Source of the DNA: Lophium mytilinum
Taxonomy: Eukaryota; Ascomycota; Dothideomycetes; Mytilinidiales; Mytilinidiaceae
Assembly (NCBI GenBank): GCA_010093605.1
Contig: MU004182.1
Location: forward strand, 2,093,195-2,157,194
Length of the DNA: 64,000 bases
Reading direction: 5' to 3'
Positions 33,995 through 46,394 of this stretch are shown piece after piece. The notes beneath the pieces are model-generated. The model was given only the letters and a program-made list of their open reading frames with translations. It had not been told where the DNA came from and did not search any database. A program made the translations under genes and the position numbers. How positions within the stretch are numbered: the first letter of the stretch is position 1; every line of letters starts with the position of its first letter.

Positions 33995-36900
33995 ATGGAA
34001 AGAGCAATAGGAATAGATCTCGGGACTGCGTACACCTGCGCTGCCATAGGGCGCTTCGACCAAGTTGAAATCATTCCCGACCTAGACGATGGCTGCCTCA
34101 CTATGCCCTCATGCGTGGCATTTACGAATAAAAGTCGCCTTGTAGGCTCGACTGCCAAAAACCAAGCGGCAAGCAATCCTTCGAACACCATCTTCAATGC
34201 CATGCGCTTTATCGGCCGCAAATTCGCTGATCCCGAGGTACAATACGAAGTGAGACACTCTTCCATGCGGATTGTAAGCATCAATGAGAAGCCAGCTTTC
34301 AAAGTTGAATACCAGGGCAAAACGAAAGATGTAAAGCCCGAGGAGATCATAGCAATGATAATAGCTAGAGTCAAAGAGAATGCCGAGGCCTACCTAGGAA
34401 GTAAATTGAAAGGTGCCATCTTCACCGTTCCGGCATATTTCAATCAGTCTCAGCGTCAATCTATCCGCGATGCAGCCCATATCGCAGGAGTCGGGGTTTA
34501 CAACTTCTTCAGTGCTCCTACTGCCGCCTCTTTGGATTACGCACTAAATACCCTACGGACTGGCAAGCGGAATGTTCTCTTCGTTGACGTTGGAGCGGGC
34601 ACGGTCAACGTAAAGCTCAGTACTATTGAAGAAGGAATCATAGCGGTCCAAGCTACAGCCGGTGACCTCCACCTCGGCGGCGAGGATTTTGACATACGGA
34701 TCATGGAAAAGATGATTCAGACGTTCAAAAGAAATACGGGCCATGATCTCACTATCAGTGCTCGAGGTATGCTCCGCCTAAGAAAAGAATGCGAAAAAGC
34801 AAAATGCCAGCTCTCTTACCAAAAGTCGACACGGCTGGAGCTCGACTCTTTATACTCTGGCATCGACTTTTACTGGTCAATCACGCGCAAGGAGTTTGTG
34901 GAAGAGTGCACAGATTTATTTCGTGCTATACTTGATCCCATTGAGCAAGTGCTGAAGGAGGGCGAGATAAAAGACTTTCGGAAAAGTAAGGAGAGCGTCA
35001 ATGAGGTCGTCCTCCTTGGAGGGTCGTCTCGCCTTCCCACGATCCAAGAGCTGCTGGCGGTGTACTTCGAAGGCAAACATATCTCAAAGATACTCAATCC
35101 CGATGAATCCGCAGCACGAGGGGCCGCAATCCAGGCCAGTAAATTCAATCCACAAGACGAATTGCCCGGAGGCGGACTCTCACGCAAGCTCGATGAATGC
35201 CTCGTTCTGAATAGTATTCCGTTTCCAATTGGTTTCGATACAGGGAATGGCGTAATGGAGGTAGCCATCAAACCCCACACGATGATACCTAAAAAGAAGA
35301 GTGTACTTGTGTCCACTTGGCAAGATAACCAGTCAGAACTTCATCTGACTGCCCTAGAAGGATCTGTAGCACAAGCCAGACACAAAAATGTGACAGCGTT
35401 GGGTTCCTACGACTCCGAGGCGTTGATACTTGGAAAAACCTACGAGGCTTTGATACTTGGAAAAATCTCCATACCTGTGCCGCTAGCTTCAAGAGGTGTA
35501 TCTCACGTCGAAGTCACATTTGATGTCGACGCCCAGGGCCGTGTGGGCGTGACAGCACGGGACCAATCCACTGGCAAATCCAAATATGTTTCTCTTGATG
35601 ACTATAGACGATTGAGCGATTACGAAATCGAGAAAATGGAGGCTGAAGCTGCAATCTATACGGCGAATGAGCATGCTGAAAAGAAACGCATTAGGGCTAA
35701 AAATGCATTAGAAGTAGAGGCGCTAGAGATGAGAAACCATAAACTTCTTTCCCATCCATCGGCTGCAACAGCTGTGGAAATGCGAAAGACGATTGATGGC
35801 GTTCTAGAATGGTTAGAGAAAACCGAGTATGCTGATAGTTCCGAGTATGAAAACAAGAACTCCGACCTCAAGCGGGATTTTGCAGGCTTTGTTGGAGCTC
35901 CGACAACGATAGAGAATATTGATGACGAATCGACGAATACAGATACAACAAAAGTCGACAAGGTCTACCAGCTGCCCGCAGATGATATGGCCGGCACAGT
36001 GTCATTCGATTTCCTTAGAGGCAACCCCTACGTTTACCAGCTTCAAAATTATCTCAAAAAGCAACCACATTTGCAAGAAACTATGATTGCAAAGATTAAT
36101 CATGTCAATCCACCACTAGGCCGACTTATTAGCGCCGACCGCGAAGGATTCTTTCAGGTACTCGCCGAAGAGACTCAGGTAGACGGGGATGAGAATATAC
36201 CCACAGGCTATCTGAATATCTTCCCATGGAGAGAGATCCAAGTTCCAGATTTCGCATCGAATCCTGCCATGAGCAATAATCCGAAGTTAGAGCCAATCGA
36301 TTCCCCTTCTTCAGGTGCTGCTACAAATGCCCAGAGACCTCAGCAGTCCACTTCGGAACCAGCTATGCCGATTGCCCAACACAATGCACAGCATCCCCCG
36401 CTAACGAAAGCCATCCCTCTACCCCGGCCAACATATTTCGAACGTGACAGTTCACAAGGAAAAGGAAAATACTCCGGCCTAGTGCCCAAGGTCTCGACCC
36501 AGAATATCACAGTAAGGGCGGCAGATCGTAAGGGCCCTATAAGCCCCGAGACACCGACTCGGCCTACTATAGCTGCAGATTCCGAGCGTACTACGTCTCG
36601 CTCAGGCACACCCCAGATGAGCGAAGTGGGGCTAGGGAACATTTTCGCTAGTTCCAGCGGGCCTACTCAAACTCAGTTTACCGATGCTGAATTCGATCAG
36701 ATATCGACATATCTTCGGAACAGCGGCCGGCCTACATGGAGTACAGTGCCCAGGTTATATACAGTGTTGCGGTTAGTCGGACAACTACCTTTCATAGATC
36801 ATTTCGTCGGGCAAGGTATTACTGATATCTGGTTCCCGTTCACCACTGCCTCGCTACCAGCCGTGATGACTCCGTCCTCTCGAGCGAACTTCCTACAGAT

Positions 36901-38011
36901 ACAGTCGGCAGTCCTATCGAAGTCTTTGAAATTCGAGAAGAGCTCGGAACGACGTCATGCGTTGTTCGGACAGGATGAGCCACTTCCATTTGAGGTGATT
37001 GGTAGACTCGGTGCTGGAGCCCATGGATCTGTCGATAAAGTGGTCAGTACTGTCAGCCATCGCGAATACGCGAGGAAGCTTTTCCGCCGGACAAGAGGTG
37101 CAAGTAGAAATGAAATCAGAAGTTTCTTATTAGAGCTCAAAGTTCTTAAACGCATCAGTCACATACACTGCGTAGAGCTGGTAAGAACCATATTCCGCTT
37201 CAAGACCCAGCATTCGAACTGAGTACTAATAGATGTGACGCCCCAGGTCCAAAGCTACACCGACCCTAAGTACTTCGCCCTCATCATGGCCCCCGTAGCT
37301 GACCACAACCTCTTCGACTACTACACCATCGCCGCCAACAACACCGACAAGCTCTCGCTCCTCCGCAGTTTTTTCGGCTGTCTCGCCAACGCCCTCGCCT
37401 ATATCCACAACATCAAGATCCGCCACCGCGACATCAAGCCACAGAACGTCCTGGTTAAAGGCGACCGCGTCTTCCTGACAGACTTTGGCATCGCTCTCGA
37501 CTGGGAACACCTTTCCCGCAGCACCACCACCGCGGACTCGGGCAAGACGTGGCCGTACGCCGCGCCCGAAGTCGCACGGTACGAGAAGCGTAATACGTCT
37601 TCAGACGTGTGGTCACTTGGCTGCGTCTTCCTCGAAATGGTGACTGTGATGAAAGGCGAGACGGTGGAGGATATGCGGCACTTCTTCAAAGAGCGCAGCG
37701 AAAACTACCGCTTCTATGCCAACATTGCGAACCTCCCCGCCTGGATGGAGAAGCTGCGGAACGCCGGCGCCCCGAAAGATGACAGGCCGCTGGTTTGGGT
37801 AGAGCAGATGCTGCAGGAGACGGCGGAGCTGCGGCCGACGGCAGCGAAGTTGTATGGTGATATTGCGGCGGAGTCGGCGGCGTTTCATGTGCCTTTTTGT
37901 GGACCGTGCTGTAATGAAGAGGACGACTCGCCGGGTCTTGGGGAGGATGACGATGAGGAGTTGTGGGGGCATGAGGGGGACAGTAAGTTTGACGAGCTAC
38001 ATTTAGTGTAG
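33995..38011 (+). CDS. Hsp70 chaperone fused to a Ser/Thr protein kinase
   Basis: Two exons: 33995-37180 and 37247-38011, with a 66 nt phase-0 intron, 1,316 residues. Residues 1 to about 385 are an Hsp70 ATPase domain: IGIDLGTAYT, then VDVGAGTVNVKLS (phosphate 2) and VVLLGGSSRLPTI (adenosine). A substrate-binding beta domain (about 410-540) and helical lid (to about 640) follow. After a linker of about 280 residues rich in Pro, Ser and Thr comes a segment typical of a fungal kinase family (FTDAEFDQISTYLRNSGRP), then a complete kinase domain: glycine loop from residue 1003 (GRLGAGAHGSV), YARK lysine, HRD at 1122-1124, DFG at 1141-1143, APE at 1168-1170. All key residues are present, so both halves could be active. 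No stop separates the two parts. Confidence 0.93.
35417..35470 (+). repeat. 27 bp in-frame tandem duplication in the Hsp70 part
   Basis: Two adjacent 27-base units (35417-35443 and 35444-35470) differ at only a few positions and encode EALILGK twice in a row. This adds nine residues to the substrate-binding beta domain compared with ordinary Hsp70. The near identity suggests a recent event. Confidence 0.9.
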
Positions 38012-38254
38012 ATGTGACGCGGCCAGGGACCATGGAATATTGATTGATGCGTCCATCAACGCACCAAAAGTCCTTTTGAGCGTTCCATGTGGCATCGACA
38101 CAGTGTCGTTGTAGACTGTATCAGCGCGGTAAATGGCTGAAGACTAGAGCAGCTAGTTAAGAAGGGCTGATCTAGGCAAATCTAAGTACAGAAATACCCA
38201 ACCAGATACTCCAAAGCAGCCCCAGAGGTAATACCAAAATTCCACATTGTACGG

Positions 38255-39610
38255 TCAGTCAATTTCCCAGTCAGTCCAGCCCAGGCAGTCCTGCCAATCC
38301 CCTTCAACGAGCGTTTCCTCTATCCGTCTCGCCACCACATCATCTTGAATGATTGTCTTCGCGAGGTACTTGACACTGGAATGCAACGGTCTAAAATGTA
38401 AAATACTGTTATCATGAGTGCCGTCACGATAGTTCCACTGACCGTACTCATAACAGTTGGTTTTGATGGTAATATCGAGCCCCATCGCGTTCGTTGTTCG
38501 TTCAAGAAGGCTATCGACGATATTGCCAAGCTCTTTGTACGCGGCTACCGAATCGAGGCAAAAGGCGTTGAGAGCTTCCATATCGCGAGGCGGTGGGCTG
38601 GGCTCTTTCCCGGTGCAGTCGCGGTCGATGTAGTGGGCCGAGACGGGTTGTGGAAGGTCTTCAATCTCCACAGTTCGATACAGGGGTGGTGGTTGATTCG
38701 GAAATACACCCATGTCGAAGTTATTTTGGGTGAATGGAAAATCGTACTTTGATATTTTTGGCTGCAGAATGAGCTTTTGCGGTAGCGGCTCGACCCTGTT
38801 GCGACCTTCAGGATAATGGATCTCGTAAGACGGGTGGTCCTCTGGCCCGTAAACATAGTCCCACATGTTACGCCCAAGGCGGGAGTGCCATTCAGCAATG
38901 ATGAAGAGCCGCCGTACACTTCGGAGATACGGGAGCGTCCAGAATCTCTGATCGAAAGTGAAGGTGCATGGGTCCTCGGCAGTATTCTCCATTCGGACGT
39001 AGAGCCAGATATTGGCTTGGCGGGAGAAGCTCTCCATGAATTCTTGGTGGATTTGGTGGTTGATCAGGAGGATATCCAGAATGCAGGTTTTCGCTTCTGT
39101 AGGCCCAACTCTAGCTTCTGTGTTCTTTCTAGATAACTTGAATTCCTCATCTACATTCTCGTCATCAGAGCCGGAATCGTCATGGTCAGAGCTAGGCTCC
39201 TCCACATCAGATTCTGGAGCATTATCGTTATAAGCAGAAGAATCTAAATGCAATTAGGTGCTGACTAAAGTATAGAAACAGATGGCCGGTCTACCGTATG
39301 TCCAGTCGGACCCAATATCGCTTTCTGCATATCTTGTGATGTACAGCTTAGGTATTCTATCATTAACATCTATGATTGCTGATGCCACTTTCTTAGTGAG
39401 TCCGGGAGTAGATGCATCCATAGAGTTACATTCCGTGGGCCTTGGATAGGGTGCTTCATCGTCCCGCGATAGAGGCAGGTGCAGCCAGATTCGTCGATGA
39501 TGATCTGGTGATTGAGGGGCAAGCCAAGAGTAGACCTCATCCCGAATCTCTCGAGGGAGTGAGAGGAGCTCACGAGGCTTGGATGGCAATGGGTCTTCAG
39601 CGCTGGTCAT
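38255..39610 (-). CDS. F-box-like protein of unknown function
   Basis: Two exons: 39610-39295 and 39243-38255 (434 residues), with a 51 nt phase-1 intron. The N-terminal LLSLPREIRDEVYSWL (about residues 15-30) is the short F-box-like helix seen in many expanded fungal families of unknown role. An acidic Ser/Asp-rich insert and a globular C-terminal half with many aromatic residues follow. Start is the first ATG in frame at 39610; codons before it start with TTG. If it is a true F-box it would link a target to the SCF ubiquitin ligase, but this is only inferred. The gene lies tail to tail with the Hsp70-kinase gene, 243 bases apart. Confidence 0.8.
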
Positions 39611-40651
39611 CTTGACAATGAAGAAATTGAGATAGCAAGCTGAATCCAAGGGAAAGAACCTAGCTCGATGCTGAGGGTGGCCCTACGTTATATAGCGATG
39701 AGGCTCCAACAGGCAGCTCTCAAGCCTCATTACTACCATACCCCATCTTGACATACCAGCCTCCTTCTTTTCTCCTGGGGATGGCTTCTTCGTAGGCAGC
39801 TAGCAGGGTGGACGCTAGGCACCAAGGCACGCACCGTGGCAGAAAACTGACGAGGATGCTTGCTTACTAAGGTGAGGCATACACGTGATATTTCCAGCAT
39901 CGATGAAACTTGACTTTATGGAGGTATGAAAATACTGGATGGTCAAATTGCATATACCAGACTACCGTATTCGTTCCTCTTGCTGTGGCCCCTCGATACA
40001 GATTGTGGCTAAGGCACTTACACGTGACCAAGCTGACTCTCTTCAGAGCAACAACAGCACCAATCCTACATTCAAGACAGTTTCATAGTAGACTATCCCT
40101 TAATACCTAAACTTGCACATAGATACTCTCCCCGACTGACTGAAAAAGCCGGAAGCCAGAAGTCAGAAGAGAGAGTTTATTCCAGAATCGCGCTCCAGAA
40201 CTATCACGGACCCGCTTCGTGAGAGTCTGCCTTACCATACAAAGTGGATATAACAAGGCTGAAACGATCACTTCTTTGGGCATAAATGTATCAAATGCAG
40301 AAGTCTTAGCCTTCGACATCCAATCATTCCTCCATAACAACCACTTTAGTGTTCCTGAACTTGGCATCCCGCAAGGTTTAAATCCTCCCGTTGATCACCG
40401 CACGAATGATTCTGCGCGCTCATTCTCAGAACGCGCGTCAGCAATCCTCCTAGGCTGCTGTTTCTGATACACGTCTTGGCTGCTGCGCCCCGCGTTGGCT
40501 GAGCGACAAGACGGCGGGGCTAACAGCATCAGTTTCCTTAGAAATACTTCTAGAAAAGACCTTGACTGTATCTCTGCTTTGCTGCCTTCATTCATTTCAT
40601 TGAAACTCATACTCTAAACAACTCATACTATCCGATATACAGCCAGGCAAC
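39611..40651. other. About 1 kb divergent intergenic region
   Basis: Contains promoters for the F-box-like gene and the membrane protein. Short frames at 39910-40110, 40107-40367 and 40219-40467 show no family features. No gene called. Confidence 0.5.
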
Positions 40652-41388
40652 ATGGCCCCCACCAACGTCGAACGCACCCATACTCTTCGCCTCATCACCG
40701 TCCTCACTTTCATTCCATGCTTAGGCCTGTCCCTCGGCGGTGCCATCGCTTGCAATGGAATCATCATCGGCATGGGCATCCTCCCTCTATTCTGCTCCTC
40801 TTTGAGCGGCCTCGTCCACATGACCCACAAAGGCAGAACCCTCGCGCTTCGCCGACCCGACCGCTCCGTTTTCATCGACGTGGTCATTGGATGCATGTTC
40901 CTCGGTGTCCTCATCCCATTCTGGATCGTTGAGCGGAGGCGGCTCGCATGGATGATCAAGCAAGTCGATTTCATAATAGTGGAGACATATGCGTCCGCTC
41001 TTCTCATGGTAAACGCGTAAGTTGATCCCAATTCAAGAACCCCAGGCGTCGGGGTCAGACGGGTAGCTGACGAAGAGATAGGGCCATCCATTTCTACATC
41101 GCCTTCACTCAGATGTACGCAGCTGTGTCGTCCGCGGGTTTCTTGGCGTGCCGCGAGTGCGAGGAGTGTAGGCGGAAGGCTGGACGGGATACTGAACAGC
41201 GCACGCATGATGGTGCGCAGTACAGTCCTCTTTTGAACCCGGATGAAGAGCCGTATCGCGACTCGATGGATACCGTGACGGGCGATGCGACTGAGGATCC
41301 CCAGGCAAAACTGTCTGTAGAAGCTGTTGAAGAGGTTCGACCCTCGAGCGCGAGGGGTGAGGAAGAGGCTATGCTGGCTCAGGTCTAA
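40652..41388 (+). CDS. Small multi-pass membrane protein, unknown function
   Basis: Two exons: 40652-41016 and 41082-41388 (223 residues), with a 65 nt phase-2 intron (AGCTGAC branch point). Four hydrophobic helices are visible: LITVLTFIPCLGLSLGGAI, GIIIGMGILPLFCSSL, VFIDVVIGCMFLGVLIPFWIV and TYASALLMVNAAIHFYIAF. The C-terminal 75 residues are hydrophilic with a cysteine pair (CRECEEC). The pattern resembles small fungal membrane proteins without assigned function. The start has a good context (AACATGG). It lies just outside the ETP cluster with no obvious role in it. Confidence 0.82.
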
Positions 41389-41706
41389 GAACTTCACGAC
41401 GAGTATATCGCAGAGTCACTTGTCGCAGTGACTCTACATACGTATACAATCACCTTCTAGGGCGAGTGACTATCCCAATTCAGCTGCCTTGTGGACTGGT
41501 AAGGTGAATACAACCAATGGAATAGGTTGATCGGATTTAAGATAATGCACAGTCTGGTTAAGAGTCATCAAGGAAGGTGGCACATCGGCAAGAGGGACAC
41601 GGTATTGACATGACTCCGGAGCGTCTTTCAATAGGTGTTTCGGTAATGATGGACGATCAGAGTTCCAATTGAGGTATTTATATTTGATGGAATTGAATAA
41701 CAGGTC
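41389..41706. other. Intergenic region at the left border of the ETP cluster
   Basis: 318 bases between convergent genes. No feature seen; probably two 3' UTRs. Confidence 0.5.
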
Positions 41707-43468
41707 TTATACTTTTGGAAAGTCGGGTTCTTTCTTCTTCGTCGTCCTCCACTCTGTGCCCAATGCCCCAATCATCGACACAGCACACAGAGCTGCTACA
41801 ATGTAGAATGTCTTCGTAATATCTTTGCAATACACCGGGAGAACTTCTTCGAGCTGCTGCTCATTGAATAGTGATGACAGACCAGTGGCACCGACATCGA
41901 ACAGCGTTTTCGTGTCGAAAGTAGGAAAGAGCCGATGGATATCGGCTTTCAGATTGTTTTGGAAAACGTTCTGAGAGACTGCCACGAATATGGCGCCCCC
42001 GAGCATTTGGAAAAGGTTCATCAATGCGACGCCGATGGGAACCTCGGACTCTGGAAGAATTGTCTGAACTACGAGGAGGGGCTGCTGGAGGCCAAACCCA
42101 ATACCGAAGCCAAGGAGGACTTGGTATCCGATCCATACCGGGCTAGGAGAGTCCACGTTGAACGTGGTGATGAGACCAGCGCCTATAGACGAGAGGATTG
42201 GGCCGGCAATCATGGATGGATTGTAATATCCAAGGACGGTCGTGATCGCCCCAGAGACCATGCACATGACGAGGAAGCCCAATATCAACGGGGTAACCAT
42301 TGAGCCCGACTTCAGCGCTGATGCATCCTTGATAGCCTGGAAGTAGATAGGCAGGTACGTGATGGCGATGAACATGGACCCTGAGCTGCACGCGGCAAAC
42401 AGTGCTGCAAACCACACGCTCCTGTTTCTAATGATATGAGCCGGAACAGTTCGAGAGCTGCTGAAGAAGACTTGGCTTGCGAGGAAGACTAAGAACAGCA
42501 CACCGAAAACAACGAGCAGGGCGACTACTCGGCCATCACTCCATGGGTATATCGAGCCACCCCATTCAAGGGCTAAAATGAGGCAGATGAGAGATGAAAT
42601 GCTGATCACGAGACCGAAAAGGTCAAAATCTTTGAGCTTTTGCACGACCGTCCAGTTTTCGTATGCCGGATTTAGAGGCGTCTTCACACAGAAGGCCACT
42701 ACGGCCAAAGTAATGGCCCCGAGGGGTAAATTGATCCAGAAACACCATCTCCACGTCGCTCGGTCGGTGAAGACTCCTCCAATGAACGGGCCCGCAATAG
42801 AGGCAACTCCAAACATGGCATTGATGATCCCGAGAAAAGTAGGGCGTTTCTCAAGGGGGCACGAGTGCATCAGGATGAGCACTGAACCAGGGAAGAGGCC
42901 AGCAGCTCCAAGACCAGCTAGAGATCGGCCGACTATGAGGGCGGTCGAAGTTGGTGCCGTTGCACATACGAGGGATCCGAGCTCGAAGATTGCTAGTGCT
43001 ACCAGGAATACGATCTTGATAGAGAAGAATGTGAAGAATTTTCCATAGGCGAGCTGGAAGACCGCCGTAGTGAGAAGATACGCGGCAGTGTACCATCCAA
43101 TGTCTTCCAAGGCGTGGAAGTCATCAGTTATTTTAGGCACGGCGGTGGTGATGACTGTTTGGTCCTGGGAGTGTAAGTGACTAATCGCATAAATAAGCAG
43201 CCACGGAGACACTTACAAGACCTGCCAGGAATAGAGCCAAGCACAAAGAGAAAACAATCAAGCCAAACTTCAAGCCACTCGGATAGATCTTCTCTTCAGC
43301 TGGCGGAGCGTCTGTAGTTGAAGGTAGTGCTGTTACACTCTCCCTCGAGGCATCAAAACTTTTCGCTTTTTCGCTAGAAACCTCAGAGCCCCTCAAAGTT
43401 GCCGAATCTCGTAGGGATTCGGAGTCTTTTCTCGAGTCCTCGAGTTTGGCTTGCGGGAAGAGAGTCAT
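41707..43468 (-). CDS. MFS exporter, DHA2 family; likely ETP toxin efflux pump (GliA-type)
   Basis: Two exons: 43468-43217 and 43164-41707 (569 residues), with a 52 nt phase-0 intron at the helix-1 boundary, the same place as the first intron of the transporter at 3246. A Ser/Glu-rich cytosolic N-terminus of about 65 residues precedes 14 hydrophobic helices. Helix 1 joins DQTVITTAVPKITDDF; GPFIGGVFTDRATWRWCFWINLPLG is the motif C region. Similar plasma-membrane proton antiporters (GliA in gliotoxin clusters) export ETPs and confer self-protection. Assignment to the cluster rests on position next to the GliK- and GliJ-type genes. It is the leftmost gene I would include. Confidence 0.92.
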
Positions 43469-43801
43469 GACTGCTGGTGGGCAGTGCTTCGTCTCTGCAT
43501 GAAATCGTTTGACAAGATAGCAATATCAAATTGAACACAGACAAGCACTATAATGCATTCAGCCGCTACTTACACGTGCCGTCATGACTGGGTAGCATGG
43601 ATGATCTACGCGGACTCTGCTATTTTCGTGTACGGCACTCGCTGCATATATTCTAGGAGTCATGACCGGGTTCGGCCAGTATTTGCATACAAAATCGCCG
43701 AAAAAGAACGACGAAGTCCGCAAGAGGAACACGAGAAGGTTTGCAGATCTTTTACTTTCAGGTGATATTTTGTCTAATCTCAGACTGCTTGACGAAGGAA
43801 A
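43469..43801. promoter_or_regulatory. Divergent promoter between the MFS exporter and the GliK-type gene
   Basis: 333 bases between the two start codons, so both promoters lie here. I looked by eye for the TCGGN3CCGA element reported for the gliotoxin regulator and found no clear copy. Confidence 0.6.
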
Positions 43802-44643
43802 ATGGACGGAACACGTGAGTCTGCACGATGGTACTTTGCCTATGGCTCGAACATGTCGGCGACTGTCTTCAAGACGACCCGCAAGATTCAACCGTTAGAA
43901 ACGAAGGTCGCGTGCATCAAGAGCCACACTCTTTGCTTCAATATCCCAGGGGTCCCCTACACAGAGCCAGGTATGGGAGGCATTCGAGTGGTCAAAGCGG
44001 ATGAAAAGGATGCAGGCTTTGGTCCGGTGTATGGAGTTGCGTACTTGCTGAGCGACGATGAGTTTGGACGAGTGATTGCAAGCGAAGGGTGGGTCCGTGC
44101 ACTGACGCGATCGCGTCTCCTCGCAGCCATGAGTACTGATTCTTCATACAGTGGTGGCATCGCCTACAAAGTGACCAAGGCTGTAGCGACCTTTGAGGAG
44201 GACAATGCTACGGCTACCGTTTACACGCTGACCGGACGTCATGACCTTGACGCTTCTTATGACCGACTACCTTCAGATCGATACATGGTATGCGCATCCT
44301 TTCTTCGAACATGTCCCTTTTACTGATAGGCTCTGATATGTAGGGCCTCCTGATCCGCGGTGCTCATGAGCTCTCTCTTCCCCAGTCTTACCAAGACAAG
44401 CTCGTCGCGCAGCCGACATTTGACCCTCCCAACACCCTCCGATACTCTATCGGGAAGTGGTCCTTTGACGCATTGTGGAAGCGAGTACAATACTGCATAA
44501 TACGGGGCGTACGTACATTCAAGTCTGATGATGGACATGTTCCTGGCTGGTTTCTCAAAGGATTTGACTTCCTCATGTGGACCATGTGGCTTCATCACGA
44601 CTACGTGCATAGTAAAATATGGGGGCGAGGCGATGGACGATGA
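43802..44643 (+). CDS. Gamma-glutamylcyclotransferase-like enzyme (GliK-type)
   Basis: Two exons: 43802-44287 and 44344-44643 (261 residues), with a 56 nt phase-0 intron. The N-terminus has WYFAYGSNMS (residues 10-19), the substrate loop of the gamma-glutamylcyclotransferase/AIG2-like fold, followed by typical strands such as GVAYLLSDDEF. A hydrophobic C-terminal segment is present. In ETP pathways GliK removes the gamma-glutamyl parts of the bis-glutathionylated diketopiperazine, releasing 5-oxoproline. Its position between the MFS pump and the dipeptidase supports that role. The start has a single ATG before the conserved loop. Confidence 0.92.
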
Positions 44644-44703
44644 GGAAAAGCGTTCTGACAATCTCTCATGTGTTGATACCCTATAATTACTGTTTGTTTG
44701 ATG

Positions 44704-46094
44704 CTATCTTTGATCTCGTTCGGCATTTGGATACTCGTTCCTCACGAACGCTCGGAATTTCTCATCCCACAGCTGCGCAACTTTGTCTTCTAGCACCGGC
44801 CAGTCCTTCGAGCTTCTCGATACACTCTCAATGTCCTTCATGACTCTTATCACGTTGAGACCCAAGATCTTCTCGACGTTGTCTCTTGCAATCCCTCGCG
44901 AGAGCATCTTAGCAACGAGGTTGGGCCACTTCGATACATCTTCGACACCATTTACCGCCTTTGTCATTCCGTCATAATCAGATCCTAAACCAATATGGTC
45001 GAACCCTATTCTTTCTGCGACGTGTAGGATATGGTCAACGACATGGTCGACGTTTGCGGCGGCACTATCTCTATGGGTGAATGGTGGTATCAGGCTGATC
45101 ATGATGATTCCTTTATTCACTTTCAGCCGATCAAGAACGGCGTCCGGCACGTTCCGAGCATGCTGAACAATATTAGTGGGAATCCTGCTTGGATTGTTAT
45201 GCGACCAACCTTAACAATCGAGTAGCAAGATGAGTGTGTGAATGCTACGGGCGCCTTTGAGCAGTCCAGGGCAGCCATCATAGTTGCGTCGCTGACATGG
45301 GACAAGTCGATCATCCTAGCCTCGTTAGCAATATGTCCCTCTCAGAAGCAACCAACTCTCACATTCCAATCCTGTTCATTTCTTTGACTATAGCTCTCCC
45401 CTCCTCCGAAAGCCCGCCATGTGCTAGTTCCGTCGCAGTCTGAAGTTTCACATTAGCCGCAGCTATCACACACTATACAGATTGGGGATACTCACTGCAC
45501 TATCCGCATACATGTTGTTCTTGTTATGCGCTAGAGTTACATACCTCACTCCGAGCTTATGATACATTCGCATCACACTTGCACTATTACCTATTTGGTG
45601 CAATCCTTCCACTCCAATCAAACTAGCAACCTTTCCCTCCTTGAAGAGCTGCATAATATCATCGGCACGATATGCTAAAGCCAGTTTATCAGAATACAAG
45701 TCAACCAGCCGGTGGATGAGATCAATCTGCTGCAGGGTATCGCGGAGTGGCTCGAAATGCGTAGTATCGGAGAAATCGGCTTCTTTAGGACTGGACACGG
45801 ATGAGACACAATTTCGAAAATCGTCAAGACTTAGGGCCTCCAATCACCAGTCGATATAGGCACTCCAGAATACACCACCGCCTCTACCTTCTGTCAATCT
45901 CTTCATGTCTACATGCCCAGCTAGTTCCTTTTCGGGTTTGAATCGATCGTCGAGGCGGCTATCATAATATGCGCGGATGAGATGCGGAAAGTCGTTGTGA
46001 CCGTCTAAAGCTGTTAGCACAAGACCCTCCTGAACCTAGCTCTTACTTTACCTATCAAAGGCACATTGGCCATGATGTCCAGAGCTTCCTCCAT
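44704..46094 (-). CDS. Membrane dipeptidase, peptidase M19 (GliJ-type)
   Basis: Six exons: 46094-46052, 46004-45848, 45790-45496, 45439-45363, 45315-45210, 45162-44704 (378 residues). Introns are 47-57 nt. The metal-binding motif of M19 enzymes appears as [12 protein letters not shown] (about 14-25, joined across intron 1). GVEGLHQIG supplies the bridging glutamate and [10 protein letters not shown] and FTHSS the histidines; GLGSDYDG lies near the end. In gliotoxin and sirodesmin pathways this zinc dipeptidase cleaves the Cys-Gly bonds left after GliK action. The last donor, GTTGGT at 45209, is weaker than the others; a nearby GTTAAG would drop two residues. Convergent with the GliK-type gene, 60 bases apart. 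Confidence 0.93.
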
Positions 46095-46394
46095 TGTATC
46101 CGTAAGTATTGTGATTTTAGTTTGGGCATCAAATGATGAATGCTTTTTTCTTTTCGCGAATTTGCCGAAAGTGGATCCAAGATTTTCATACTAACGTTAG
46201 GGGTTGGCACCTATTTGTACATTTTGTCCTGCTCCACGCCGGGGAATAACCCATTTAAGTCCGAATCGGGCATACAAGCAAAATCGTCGTACCATGAGCT
46301 TCTGATGTATAAAATCGTTTGGAATTAACATTCAATACGCTGTAAGATACAACTATTTCCAGCAAGACCCTAAAGGTAGATCTCGACAATACGC
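46095..46394. other. 300-base intergenic region
   Basis: Promoter of the dipeptidase and 3' end of the methyltransferase. No feature recognised. Confidence 0.5.

Noticed and set aside
36340-36642. Minus-strand frame inside the Hsp70-kinase linker
   Set aside because: It is a shadow of a confirmed plus-strand exon and lacks any domain.
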